Below are positions 1-5,859 of a stretch of 6,179 nt of DNA, one piece after another. Positions within the stretch are counted from its first letter, which is position 1. Each line of letters starts with the position of its first letter. The DNA is taken from contig JAEOUK010000349.1 of the NCBI GenBank assembly GCA_016839385.1, forward strand, positions 1-6,179, in the 5' to 3' direction. Source of the stretch: Promethearchaeota archaeon (lineage in GTDB: Archaea; Asgardarchaeota; Lokiarchaeia; Sigynarchaeales; MK-D1). The notes beneath the pieces were generated by a model. That model had not been told where the DNA came from. It worked only from the letters and a program-made list of their open reading frames with translations, and made no database searches. Both the position numbers and the translations under genes were made by a program.

Positions 1-690
1 AGCTGCTTTAAATTCAAGCATTTTTTTCAATATATCAGGAGCATCGGTTGCTGCATTACCATTTTCATCTATTACCCACCCAGGAATAGCATCCTTTCCA
101 ATTCTAGCATAAGTTTCTATTTTTCCCCGTTGAGTTATCGAAGTAGCCTGATCTGCACACCATGGAAAATCCCAATCGGTTGGAAGCGCAATTGTCAGGG
201 GATTTGTCCCTAACATAGGTTCAACTGACCAAGTAGGGGCGATTGAAGGACGTGCATTAGTTCCACAAATCCCGATACATCCTTGAGCGGCTGCCATCAA
301 GGAATAATAACCTGCGATTCCAAAATGATTAGAATTTCCTACTACGACCATGCCAATTCCATTCTTTTTCGCCTTATCTATTGCAGCTTGCATAGCCTTT
401 TTGCTAACAGGATGTCCCATTCCATTTCCTGCATCCCATCTAGCCGTTCCGGGATTATCTCTAATAACAGTGATTTTTGTCGTGGGTAGTTGTTGTCTTC
501 TTTTAATTCGAGCATAGTACATCATCAATCGTCCTACACCATGTGAATCAATTCCTCGTTTATCTGATGTAACTAATACGTCTGCAATGACTTTAGCGTC
601 ATCTTCGGGCACCCCGACACCCATCATGACGTCCGTCATGAATTTTTCTAATGTGTCGAAATCTACCCAAGTATATTCTTCTTCTGGCAT
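1..690 (-). CDS. Ldh2-family NAD(P)-dependent malate/L-lactate/sulfolactate-type dehydrogenase (3' part cut off)
   Basis: An open frame of 230 codons starts at the ATG at 690-688 and is still open at the window edge, so the C-terminal third is missing (family members are usually about 330-370 residues). The family is recognisable from the N-terminal RGIDSHGVGR segment (residues 45-54, with H50 at the proposed catalytic His), NSNHFG (119-124), TNARPSIAP (144-152), LGTNPL (160-165), and the DQATSITQRGK stretch (180-190). Members of this family (Pfam Ldh_2) reduce or oxidise 2-oxo/2-hydroxy acids with NAD(P) in the cytoplasm; they are unrelated to classical Rossmann-fold lactate dehydrogenases. 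Substrate (malate, lactate, sulfolactate, ureidoglycolate, diketogulonate) cannot be decided from this fragment. The start is supported by normal N-terminal length for the family and by a TATA-like box about 27 bases upstream. There is no Shine-Dalgarno, which suggests a leaderless transcript. The gene seems to be a transcription unit separate from the hydrolase gene upstream of it. Confidence 0.9.
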   Translation of the reverse strand, partial: MPEEEYTWVDFDTLEKFMTDVMMGVGVPEDDAKVIADVLVTSDKRGIDSHGVGRLMMYYARIKRRQQLPTTKITVIRDNPGTARWDAGNGMGHPVSKKAMQAAIDKAKKNGIGMVVVGNSNHFGIAGYYSLMAAAQGCIGICGTNARPSIAPTWSVEPMLGTNPLTIALPTDWDFPWCADQATSITQRGKIETYARIGKDAIPGWVIDENGNAATDAPDILKKMLEFKAA

Positions 691-710
691 AAGAGACAAA
701 TTCCATTTCT

Positions 711-733
711 CAATTTTAAACCCTTTTCTCGAA
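711..733 (-). promoter_or_regulatory. Candidate archaeal promoter (BRE + TATA box) of the Ldh2 gene
   Basis: On the minus strand a purine-rich GAGAAAAGGG stretch directly precedes TTTAAAATTG. This is the arrangement expected of a TFB-recognition element and TATA box. The box is centred near 717, which places transcription start at about 690-693, at the ATG itself. That fits a leaderless mRNA and the lack of an SD site. Read from sequence only. Confidence 0.5.
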
Positions 734-804
734 TTTTAATAAGTGAGAAATAGATAATTTTTGGTTTAAAAATGAAAATAAAGAAATGGTGTGGAGGAAT
801 GGTA

Positions 805-819
805 AGAAGGAGAAAAAAA
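805..819 (-). terminator. T-rich terminator after the hydrolase gene
   Basis: About 10 bases after the TAA of the hydrolase gene (829) the minus strand has a run of seven T (819-813) followed by a CTCCTTCTT pyrimidine tract. A second T-rich stretch lies at about 786-766. No stable hairpin is evident, so this looks like an archaeal oligo-T terminator and not a hairpin-type one. Confidence 0.45.
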
Positions 820-828
820 TAGGAGGAA

Positions 829-2712
829 TTAAAACAAAATCCAATAGTAAACATTATATTTCCAAAAGAGCAAGATGAAAAAGTTCACCAGAGTTGCGCT
901 GAGGATATCTTTTTTTCCAAATAGTGAAATAAAGATTACTGATGCTACCACAGCTAAATAAGGTATAATGAAATAGATAGCGTACCGGTATACTCGAAGA
1001 AAAATACTAACATTAGGAATCGTCACTGGCAGATAAATCAATAACACAAATAACAAAGAATAAATGTACACTCTTCTATCATATGAATCTGGTTTGGAAG
1101 ATTGATTATAGACAAATTCTACAATCACAAAGTGCATATAATATAATACAGAAAATCGTAGAACAATATTCAGTCCTGATTGAATGAAATTTAATCCTAA
1201 CCAATGATAAATAGTTGCATACCCGAAGAACCAAAACACCAAAAATACTTCTATTCCTTGTAGGAATATGTTTGGAACATCAAGAAGATTTACTTTTAGC
1301 TTCTGAATTCTAGGATCTTTAATTCTAAGTCGTCGAATGAAGAATACAACTAAAATCCAAAAATACATCACTTGGAATGAAAGAGGAGATGTAAACAATA
1401 TTCCATTCAATGTATCATTCCAATCATAAACCCAGCTGAAAAATCCCCCAGCATTCGTTTGAGTAACATAATATAGTGAATTTTCCCCTAGCATCAATTC
1501 TAAAAGATATAGAAATAAATGGGTACCAATTACTCCAATTATGATGATTCTCGAATACTCAGACATATCATGGATATTATCAAATTCTAATGCATATCGT
1601 TTTTCGATCCTGAATTTTTCTTTTTCATAAGTTATATCACTTTCAAATTTCAACACGGGAGGTATTTCCATTTCAGCATTCTGTTTCCTTTCCTTTCGTT
1701 TGAGATATAATTTATTTTTTATCCAACTCATTTGAACTGGTATTAATTTTAATGTATAATAAAGCAAAAAAACTCCTAAAACTATCATTCCGATTACCAA
1801 TGTAAAATATCCATAGATTATGATATATATTGATAATAAACCCACAGGATCAGAAGAGATATCTAAAGCTTGATTCATCCAATGAATATTCTTACCAATT
1901 GTTGGAGGATTATACAGTCCAGAACCATGTAGGAACATTTTATATTGCGTATTTAATTCCCTGGCAGTCCCATTTTGAAAATCCCCGTACATAACATTTT
2001 GTTGAGGAAATTCCCATGCAACAAAATTTGCATCAGATAAATCTGTAACACGTATAGGTTCATAGGTATCTGTTATAATTAGTAAATTTCTTGGATCATC
2101 CACGGTTATAGCTTCTGTAAATGTTGATAAATAGTCTCGATATGATAAATCTACTGTTGTATTAACAAAATAGTTATAGTATTCATAATAATCATCGTAC
2201 AATTGTTTGAATGACCCCATGTTTGCCATAATAACACCTTGAATAACATCATCATGCAATTTAGCATACCAAAAAGCAAAATGGGCGCCATGAGAATGAC
2301 CAATTAATCCTATCTTATTATGGTCGACATTAGGGTGAATTAATAATTGGTTTACTACTGCATCGATTTCAAGGAAAGAATGGTATGTAAAATCGATTTT
2401 CATTAAAACAACTAAATACCCTTTTCGTATGAATTCCGATTTTAGTAAATTCAGGGATTTCTCATCAACTAAATCTCCATGCAATAAAATTACTGTTGGT
2501 AATCGCCCGGAAAATGAAATTGGTGTATATATGGTATACTTTTTCTCATAGTTTACAATATTATTCTCTATAGGATCAATGTAATGAACGGAAGTGGAAG
2601 TCCTATCTCGTTTTTCAAATGCATACAGAAATACGAATTGTGCTATAACTAATCCGAAAAATACGCTAGCTAATGTTAAATATTTCATCAATTTTTGAAT
2701 TTTTCTTCGCAT
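829..2712 (-). CDS. Membrane-anchored alpha/beta-hydrolase with a C-terminal multi-pass membrane domain
   Basis: The 627-residue product begins with a basic N-terminus (MRRKIQK) and a membrane helix at about 10-31. An alpha/beta-hydrolase domain follows (about 55-280): an oxyanion-type LLHGD segment (76-80), the nucleophile elbow GHSHG (138-142, S140), a likely acid at D215 in LIITDTYEP, and a candidate catalytic His at H277 (H262 is an alternative). The rest holds about eight membrane helices (roughly 291-322, 388-408, 442-460, 482-504, 511-534, 548-564, 575-598, 604-625) and a basic, charged loop at 325-385. By the positive-inside rule the hydrolase domain should face outside and the 325-385 loop the cytoplasm. 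Sequons NTT (184) and NGT (247) in the hydrolase domain are compatible with this. It probably hydrolyses an ester, lipid or peptide at the cell surface, but the substrate is unknown. There is no strong SD; the ATG is supported by the anchor that starts right after it. It is separated from the GTPase cluster by 160 bases that contain a T-rich terminator. Confidence 0.85.
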   Translation of the reverse strand: MRRKIQKLMKYLTLASVFFGLVIAQFVFLYAFEKRDRTSTSVHYIDPIENNIVNYEKKYTIYTPISFSGRLPTVILLHGDLVDEKSLNLLKSEFIRKGYLVVLMKIDFTYHSFLEIDAVVNQLLIHPNVDHNKIGLIGHSHGAHFAFWYAKLHDDVIQGVIMANMGSFKQLYDDYYEYYNYFVNTTVDLSYRDYLSTFTEAITVDDPRNLLIITDTYEPIRVTDLSDANFVAWEFPQQNVMYGDFQNGTARELNTQYKMFLHGSGLYNPPTIGKNIHWMNQALDISSDPVGLLSIYIIIYGYFTLVIGMIVLGVFLLYYTLKLIPVQMSWIKNKLYLKRKERKQNAEMEIPPVLKFESDITYEKEKFRIEKRYALEFDNIHDMSEYSRIIIIGVIGTHLFLYLLELMLGENSLYYVTQTNAGGFFSWVYDWNDTLNGILFTSPLSFQVMYFWILVVFFIRRLRIKDPRIQKLKVNLLDVPNIFLQGIEVFLVFWFFGYATIYHWLGLNFIQSGLNIVLRFSVLYYMHFVIVEFVYNQSSKPDSYDRRVYIYSLLFVLLIYLPVTIPNVSIFLRVYRYAIYFIIPYLAVVASVIFISLFGKKDILSATLVNFFILLFWKYNVYYWILF

Positions 2713-2783
2713 TACTCAATCTCAATCCTAGGATCAGAAGTTATGTAGATTTTGTAAATGAATGCATAAAACTGGGAATCCTA

Positions 2784-2794
2784 CTAATATATGC
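2784..2794 (-). promoter_or_regulatory. Weak candidate TATA box for the hydrolase gene
   Basis: GCATATATTAG on the minus strand lies about 75 bases upstream of the hydrolase ATG and would give a leader of about 50 bases. Other AT-rich candidates, TTTATGCATT (2770-2761) and TTTACAAAAT (2759-2750), are closer to the start. No clear purine-rich BRE is seen before any of them, so the exact promoter is undecided. The preceding terminator implies that one exists in 2713-2822. Confidence 0.25.
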
Positions 2795-2822
2795 GAAGAA
2801 TTCTATATTAATGTTTTATGAT

Positions 2823-2850
2823 AGAAATAAAAGAAAAAGAGTAAAAGAGT
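2823..2850 (-). terminator. T-rich terminator ending the GTPase/7TM operon
   Basis: Starting about 22 bases after the TAA of the last 7TM gene (2873), the minus strand carries a pyrimidine-rich tract with repeated T runs (CTTTT, CTTTTT, CTTTTATTT). There is no convincing hairpin. This matches archaeal oligo-T termination and separates the operon from the hydrolase gene. Confidence 0.5.
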
Positions 2851-2872
2851 AGATGATACGTTTCGGTTCGTT

Positions 2873-3544
2873 TTATTTTGCTCCTATACGCCCTGCAATC
2901 CATGAGTTACTAATTTCCTTTTGGTACTTTCGATCAAAGAATACTTTTCTATCCCACCATCCAGTGACCCCGAGGAGTAATATAACCATTAAAACATATT
3001 CAAGCGAATAGTAAAGTGCTATGAAGTTAGGACTAACGAAAGTATCTGTGAATAGAAACATCACGATTGATATTCCGATTGAGAACGAAAGACCATGTTT
3101 TCTCTTGATTGCAGATATTACTAATGCAATGGAACCTGGTATAAACGCTCCCGCAATGTATATGATAAGGAGTAGATTTGTGGGTCTGAAGATTGCATAG
3201 ACAGTAATATATAATGCACTAGCGAAAGGTAAAGTGTATACTTTTTTCCAATCCAATAGGTTAAATAAAAACCATAAGTAAGGTGCAGTGCATAACATAG
3301 CTATCATAGATCCTAACTCTATGAATCCGATATATATGTGCTGATCAGGCAATCCCAATCCATAACTCACATTTACATACGCATTGTAGATTACCAGAGC
3401 TGTTGTTAATAAGAGAACCCACAAAAATGCAAAATCCAACACATTTTTTTCCTTAAGGAATTTTTTTACCTTAAAGTACAAAATTATACACATCAGTATG
3501 ATATGGAATAATTCTAAAGTCATAATTATGAAAATATTTACCAT
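2873..3544 (-). CDS. Seven-transmembrane protein A, last gene of the Arf-GTPase operon
   Basis: The 223-residue product is almost all hydrophobic. It has seven likely membrane helices at about 4-24, 37-58, 70-96, 100-120, 123-146, 151-170 and 174-196, and a basic C-terminal tail of about 27 residues. Basic residues after helix 1 (KVKKFLKEK, 25-33), after helix 5 (IKRKH, 146-150) and after helix 7 predict N-out/C-in topology. It resembles the preceding gene product in topology and in spaced residues: GLG at 62, IG at 72, W99, P106, P121, and a G-rich start of helix 6. The two are probably tandem paralogues. The fold recalls the small 7TM sensor regions found at the N-terminus of some histidine kinases, but no kinase or other catalytic domain is attached. 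I do not recognise a named family. It starts 2 bases after the preceding stop, with a near-perfect SD inside the end of that gene, so translational coupling is likely. Real gene: high confidence; role: unknown. Confidence 0.8.
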   Translation of the reverse strand: MVNIFIIMTLELFHIILMCIILYFKVKKFLKEKNVLDFAFLWVLLLTTALVIYNAYVNVSYGLGLPDQHIYIGFIELGSMIAMLCTAPYLWFLFNLLDWKKVYTLPFASALYITVYAIFRPTNLLLIIYIAGAFIPGSIALVISAIKRKHGLSFSIGISIVMFLFTDTFVSPNFIALYYSLEYVLMVILLLGVTGWWDRKVFFDRKYQKEISNSWIAGRIGAK

Positions 3545-3546
3545 CT

Positions 3547-4176
3547 CTATACCTCCTGACGTCCAAAGGGTCTAAATAATCCTGTAATTGTTATGAGTCC
3601 AAAAGCTAAACTTGCTAAACTCATTCCTGTTGATACCCAATATCCTCCAAAACTTGCAAGCATCTGCACTAATGACATAATTCCAATTCCAAGACCCATA
3701 TTATCTTTCAATCGAATTCCCGCTTCAAATAATGAAATAATAGATGCAATTCCAAAAATAAATATGAAGTAGGTAACAAAATTGAATTCAGGAACTAATA
3801 TATTCATTACAACTGCTCCAACAAATAAGAACGCAGGGAACAAAAGAAATGCATCCCAACCATTAATATAAGCAGCAAACATTGAACTGAACATTATTGT
3901 TCCGGCTATTAATGCAGTGTTTATTGAGAATTCCATGATTGTAACTCCAATTAATTGCTCAAATCCTTGAATTCCCAATCCATTATATCCCAGCAAGATG
4001 ATATGGCTGAAAAAACTGCAGCTAAATGATAAAGCCATGAGGAATCTTGCAATGTTGAACTTGTTCGTTTCACGATATTGTTTCATATTCCTATGCATCA
4101 TTAACCCAATCATCGTCCCCAAGGCTACTAATGACACCGCTGAACGAGAAACAAGCCAAATTTGTTCTGTATCCAT
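3547..4176 (-). CDS. Seven-transmembrane protein B, third gene of the Arf-GTPase operon
   Basis: The product has 209 residues when started at the ATG at 4176. This start has an SD (AAAGGAG) 6 bases upstream. The longer frame from 4215 would add 13 residues, nearly all Lys/Asn, with no SD, and would put a strongly basic tail on the predicted outer side, so I reject it. Helices lie at about 7-27, 43-63, 75-102, 106-127, 131-152, 160-180 and 184-202. Basic loops after helix 1 (HRNMKQYRETNK), after helix 5 (IRLK) and at the C-terminus (FRPFGR) predict N-out/C-in. It shares GLG (66), IG (76), W107, P114, P129 and a Gly-rich helix 6 with the product of the next gene; the W-P-P spacing is identical (W-x6-P-x14-P). 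No catalytic motif is seen. It could be a receptor-like or scaffold membrane protein acting with the neighbouring GTPase, which is inference from context only. Confidence 0.8.
   Translation of the reverse strand: MDTEQIWLVSRSAVSLVALGTMIGLMMHRNMKQYRETNKFNIARFLMALSFSCSFFSHIILLGYNGLGIQGFEQLIGVTIMEFSINTALIAGTIMFSSMFAAYINGWDAFLLFPAFLFVGAVVMNILVPEFNFVTYFIFIFGIASIISLFEAGIRLKDNMGLGIGIMSLVQMLASFGGYWVSTGMSLASLAFGLITITGLFRPFGRQEV
3551..3557 (-). promoter_or_regulatory. Strong Shine-Dalgarno of 7TM gene A
   Basis: AGGAGGT on the minus strand sits 6 bases before the ATG at 3544. It lies within the last codons of 7TM gene B, so the two genes are likely translationally coupled. Confidence 0.85.
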
Positions 4177-4182
4177 TTTTTT

Positions 4183-4189
4183 CTCCTTT
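4183..4189 (-). promoter_or_regulatory. Shine-Dalgarno that fixes the start of 7TM gene B
   Basis: AAAGGAG on the minus strand, 6 bases before the ATG at 4176. It decides between this start and the upstream in-frame ATG at 4215, which has no SD. Confidence 0.75.
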
Positions 4190-4224
4190 ACTTTTTTGTT
4201 TTTGTATTTATTCATAATTGAATT

Positions 4225-4245
4225 AAAAAGAACTTTTTAAAGTTC
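4225..4245 (-). terminator. Small hairpin followed by T5 at the stop codon of the longin/uDENN-like gene
   Basis: On the minus strand GAACTTT and AAAGTTC form an inverted repeat with a 2-base centre (in practice a 6-bp stem with a TAAA loop), followed at once by TTTTT. The stem begins inside the TGA stop codon (4246-4244). The shape is that of a weak intrinsic terminator or attenuator, and it divides the cluster into a GTPase half and a 7TM half. The stem is short and AT-rich, so it may only be partial or inactive. Confidence 0.35.
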
Positions 4246-4738
4246 AAAATAATCCTCCTTGCACTTTTCTGAGCTCTTTTTCTAAAGACATCCCCGTCAT
4301 ATCGAGGTATTTGTGAATATCGAATGTATAAGAATTATAAGAAAAATTTCCAGTATTAATTCCTTGAAACAACTTCTTACCCATATCCGAGTATTCATCG
4401 AGATTTTTGATCATATCAATTTGATATTCTGAAAAAATAGTTTTTAAGATATTAATTATCGTAGTTTTCTCTGCATGATCGTTCAACAGAAATGCAATTG
4501 TCACAATATCGCTTCGGGAATTCTCTTGTTTTAATTCTGAAACAAAAACCAAAAGATCTTGACCTTTATACCGGTGCTCAATGATTTCTTTTGCTCTTGA
4601 ACCTGAAGGGAGTGTTAGATCTATAATCTTATCACGTTTAATGCCAGAATCATTTGGATAACAAGTGTAAATAACAGGATTAGAACCAGATTCTCCTTTC
4701 AATGCAGAGATAATTATTTGTGTAACAATTGGTTTCAT
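4244..4738 (-). CDS. Small longin/uDENN-like protein, second gene of the Arf-GTPase operon
   Basis: The 164-residue soluble product has no signal peptide or membrane helix. The pattern is strand (IVTQIIISAL, 4-13), strand with NPVIYTCYP (20-28), a DLTLPSG segment (40-46), strand LLVFVSEL (62-69), strand DIVTIAFLL (77-85), and a helix (about 88-104), then a less regular tail with a possible amphipathic helix at the end (about 150-160). The order of 'PxIYxxYP', 'LPSG', and two hydrophobic strands followed by a long helix recalls the N-terminal longin (uDENN) module of DENN-type proteins and other longin-fold regulators that bind small GTPases. This is fold-level pattern recognition, not a database match. 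It lies 40 bases downstream of the GTPase gene, with an SD in the gap. A role as partner or regulator of that GTPase is a reasonable inference. It could also be an unrelated Asgard-specific family. Confidence 0.75.
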   Translation of the reverse strand: MKPIVTQIIISALKGESGSNPVIYTCYPNDSGIKRDKIIDLTLPSGSRAKEIIEHRYKGQDLLVFVSELKQENSRSDIVTIAFLLNDHAEKTTIINILKTIFSEYQIDMIKNLDEYSDMGKKLFQGINTGNFSYNSYTFDIHKYLDMTGMSLEKELRKVQGGLF

Positions 4739-4747
4739 GATGATTTT

Positions 4748-4754
4748 TCCCTCC
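4748..4754 (-). promoter_or_regulatory. Shine-Dalgarno of the longin/uDENN-like gene
   Basis: GGAGGGA on the minus strand, 9 bases before the ATG at 4738, inside the 40-base gap after the GTPase gene. Confidence 0.7.
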
Positions 4755-4778
4755 TATAAGGGTATAATTAAAAAAAAA

Positions 4779-5675
4779 TTACATTAGATTTGTTGCATAG
4801 TGTGCTACTTTCATTTCAACGTCTTGTTTTTCTCCGTTTGAGTTACTCTCTAAATGCTCAAGTAAATCTTTTAATGCGTCTTCTGAATATTCCAAAGGTG
4901 TATTTAATTCCTTATTCCATAACAAAGCTCCAATATAATTGTCTGATCTCATTATGACGAAAGTGCCATTATCTTGACTCTCGAATTTTATATTACTATT
5001 CGCCATTTTCATGTTAGCAAAAGCCGTAATTGCGGATAAAAATCCACCTTCTAATATTGTTTGATCCACATGAGCATCATTTGTGTTTATAACTAATGGA
5101 ATTCCTGAATTATCGTAAATCGTAATAGCTTTTGCAACAACATTTTTCTTGATAATTTTACCAGTGAGAATTGAATAGAATTTCGTAAAGAAATCTACCA
5201 TTCCATAACCTGTTTTTGCGCTAATCGTCAAAATTTCAAAATTATCCACCTTATGTAACTCAAATATTTCAATGATATCTTTAATTGACATACCCGGTAA
5301 ATCCCATTTATTGGCTGCAATTAACATCTTAACCTTATGTTTAACCGCAATTGGTAGGATTTTTTCAAATTCTCGTCGCGATTCTTGAATTCTTGTTGTA
5401 TCTGAACGGTCAATAACCCATAAAACACACTTAGCATCTTTCATCTCACCGAGCCAAATGCTACGAAATGCTGACTGACCTCCCATATCAAATAATTCAA
5501 GTTTTGTTCCTGCCACGATAATCTCCTGTTTCTCTTTTCCCATAGTCGGCGTCGTTGGTACAAATCGACCTTCCTTCAAGAAATTTACAATTGTCGTTTT
5601 CCCTGAATTGTCAAGTCCACAGATTACAGTTTTCAAGTTTGTATTTCGTCTTAATCTATCCCAGAATCTTCCCAT
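4779..5675 (-). CDS. Arf-family small GTPase with a C-terminal longin/roadblock-like domain, first gene of the operon
   Basis: The 298-residue product has a complete Arf-type G domain at about 12-172: G1 GLDNSGKTT (20-28), G2 threonine in PTMG (T44), G3 DMGGQ (63-67, with the catalytic-type Gln67), the Arf-typical RxxW that follows (R71, W74), G4 NKWD (122-125), and G5 SAK (152-154). It is expected to bind and hydrolyse GTP as a switch. The N-terminus MGRFWDRLRR is a short amphipathic helix like that of eukaryotic Arfs and may touch membranes. Residues about 177-276 form a second domain with a beta-beta-alpha-beta-beta-alpha pattern, including 'DNSGIPLV' (188-195) and 'GGFLSAITAFA' (210-220). 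This fits the longin/roadblock-like domains that accompany GTPases in archaea. The last 20 residues are polar. Most Arfs are about 180 residues, so the extra domain is the notable feature. The start has an SD (AAGGTGA) 6 bases upstream. It heads a cluster with a longin/uDENN-like gene and two 7TM genes. Confidence 0.92.
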   Translation of the reverse strand: MGRFWDRLRRNTNLKTVICGLDNSGKTTIVNFLKEGRFVPTTPTMGKEKQEIIVAGTKLELFDMGGQSAFRSIWLGEMKDAKCVLWVIDRSDTTRIQESRREFEKILPIAVKHKVKMLIAANKWDLPGMSIKDIIEIFELHKVDNFEILTISAKTGYGMVDFFTKFYSILTGKIIKKNVVAKAITIYDNSGIPLVINTNDAHVDQTILEGGFLSAITAFANMKMANSNIKFESQDNGTFVIMRSDNYIGALLWNKELNTPLEYSEDALKDLLEHLESNSNGEKQDVEMKVAHYATNLM

Positions 5676-5681
5676 GAATTT

Positions 5682-5688
5682 TCACCTT
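5682..5688 (-). promoter_or_regulatory. Shine-Dalgarno of the Arf-longin GTPase gene
   Basis: AAGGTGA on the minus strand, 6 bases before the ATG at 5675, complementary to the usual 16S anti-SD. It implies a short 5' leader, unlike the likely leaderless flanking genes. Confidence 0.7.
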
Positions 5689-5728
5689 GCTAATCAGTGT
5701 TTAGTTGATCATTAAAACGACATAATTC

Positions 5729-5739
5729 TGTATAAGAAC
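5729..5739 (-). promoter_or_regulatory. Candidate TATA box of the GTPase/7TM operon
   Basis: TTCTTATACAG on the minus strand, centred near 5733, predicts transcription start near 5708 and a leader of about 30 bases, enough to include the SD. The whole gap 5676-5883 is AT-rich, so other boxes are possible. No clear BRE is seen. Confidence 0.35.
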
Positions 5740-5849
5740 TAACTATTGGAAAATTTCTAATGAGGTTTAGTGTAAAATCGCAAAAATTAGTTTCAAGTAT
5801 CCTAAATGGACTTACAGGTCAACAAAATCGATTTAATCTTTATTTAACT

Positions 5850-5859
5850 ATTTAATTAG
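5850..5859 (+). promoter_or_regulatory. Candidate TATA box of the divergent plus-strand gene
   Basis: ATTTAATTAG, centred near 5854, lies about 30 bases before the ATG at 5884, so transcription would start at or just before the start codon. No SD precedes that ATG, which fits a leaderless mRNA. A second AT-rich candidate, TTTATTTAA, lies at 5839-5847. Confidence 0.4.

Noticed and set aside
283..489. 68-codon open frame on the plus strand
   Set aside because: It lies antisense within the Ldh2 dehydrogenase gene, whose frame has clear family motifs. The translation has no recognisable features and no start signals.
663..854. 63-codon open frame on the minus strand
   Set aside because: It spans the end of the hydrolase gene, the AT-rich gap with a terminator-like T run, and the start of the Ldh2 gene in another frame. 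Its apparent hydrophobicity comes from T-rich noncoding DNA.
4177..4215. Upstream ATG giving 7TM protein B 13 more N-terminal residues
   Set aside because: No SD precedes the ATG at 4215. The added residues are almost all Lys/Asn and conflict with the predicted outer N-terminus, whereas the ATG at 4176 has an SD at proper spacing.
3998..4240. 80-codon open frame on the plus strand
   Set aside because: Antisense to the start of 7TM gene B; its Phe-rich end comes from the A/T-rich gap and SD region. No start signal was seen.
4779..5675. MglA-type or Rag-type identity for the GTPase
   Set aside because: The GLDNSGKTT P-loop, PTxG switch 1, DMGGQ and the following RxxW match the Arf/SR-beta group best. 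G4 and G5 are also intact and standard.
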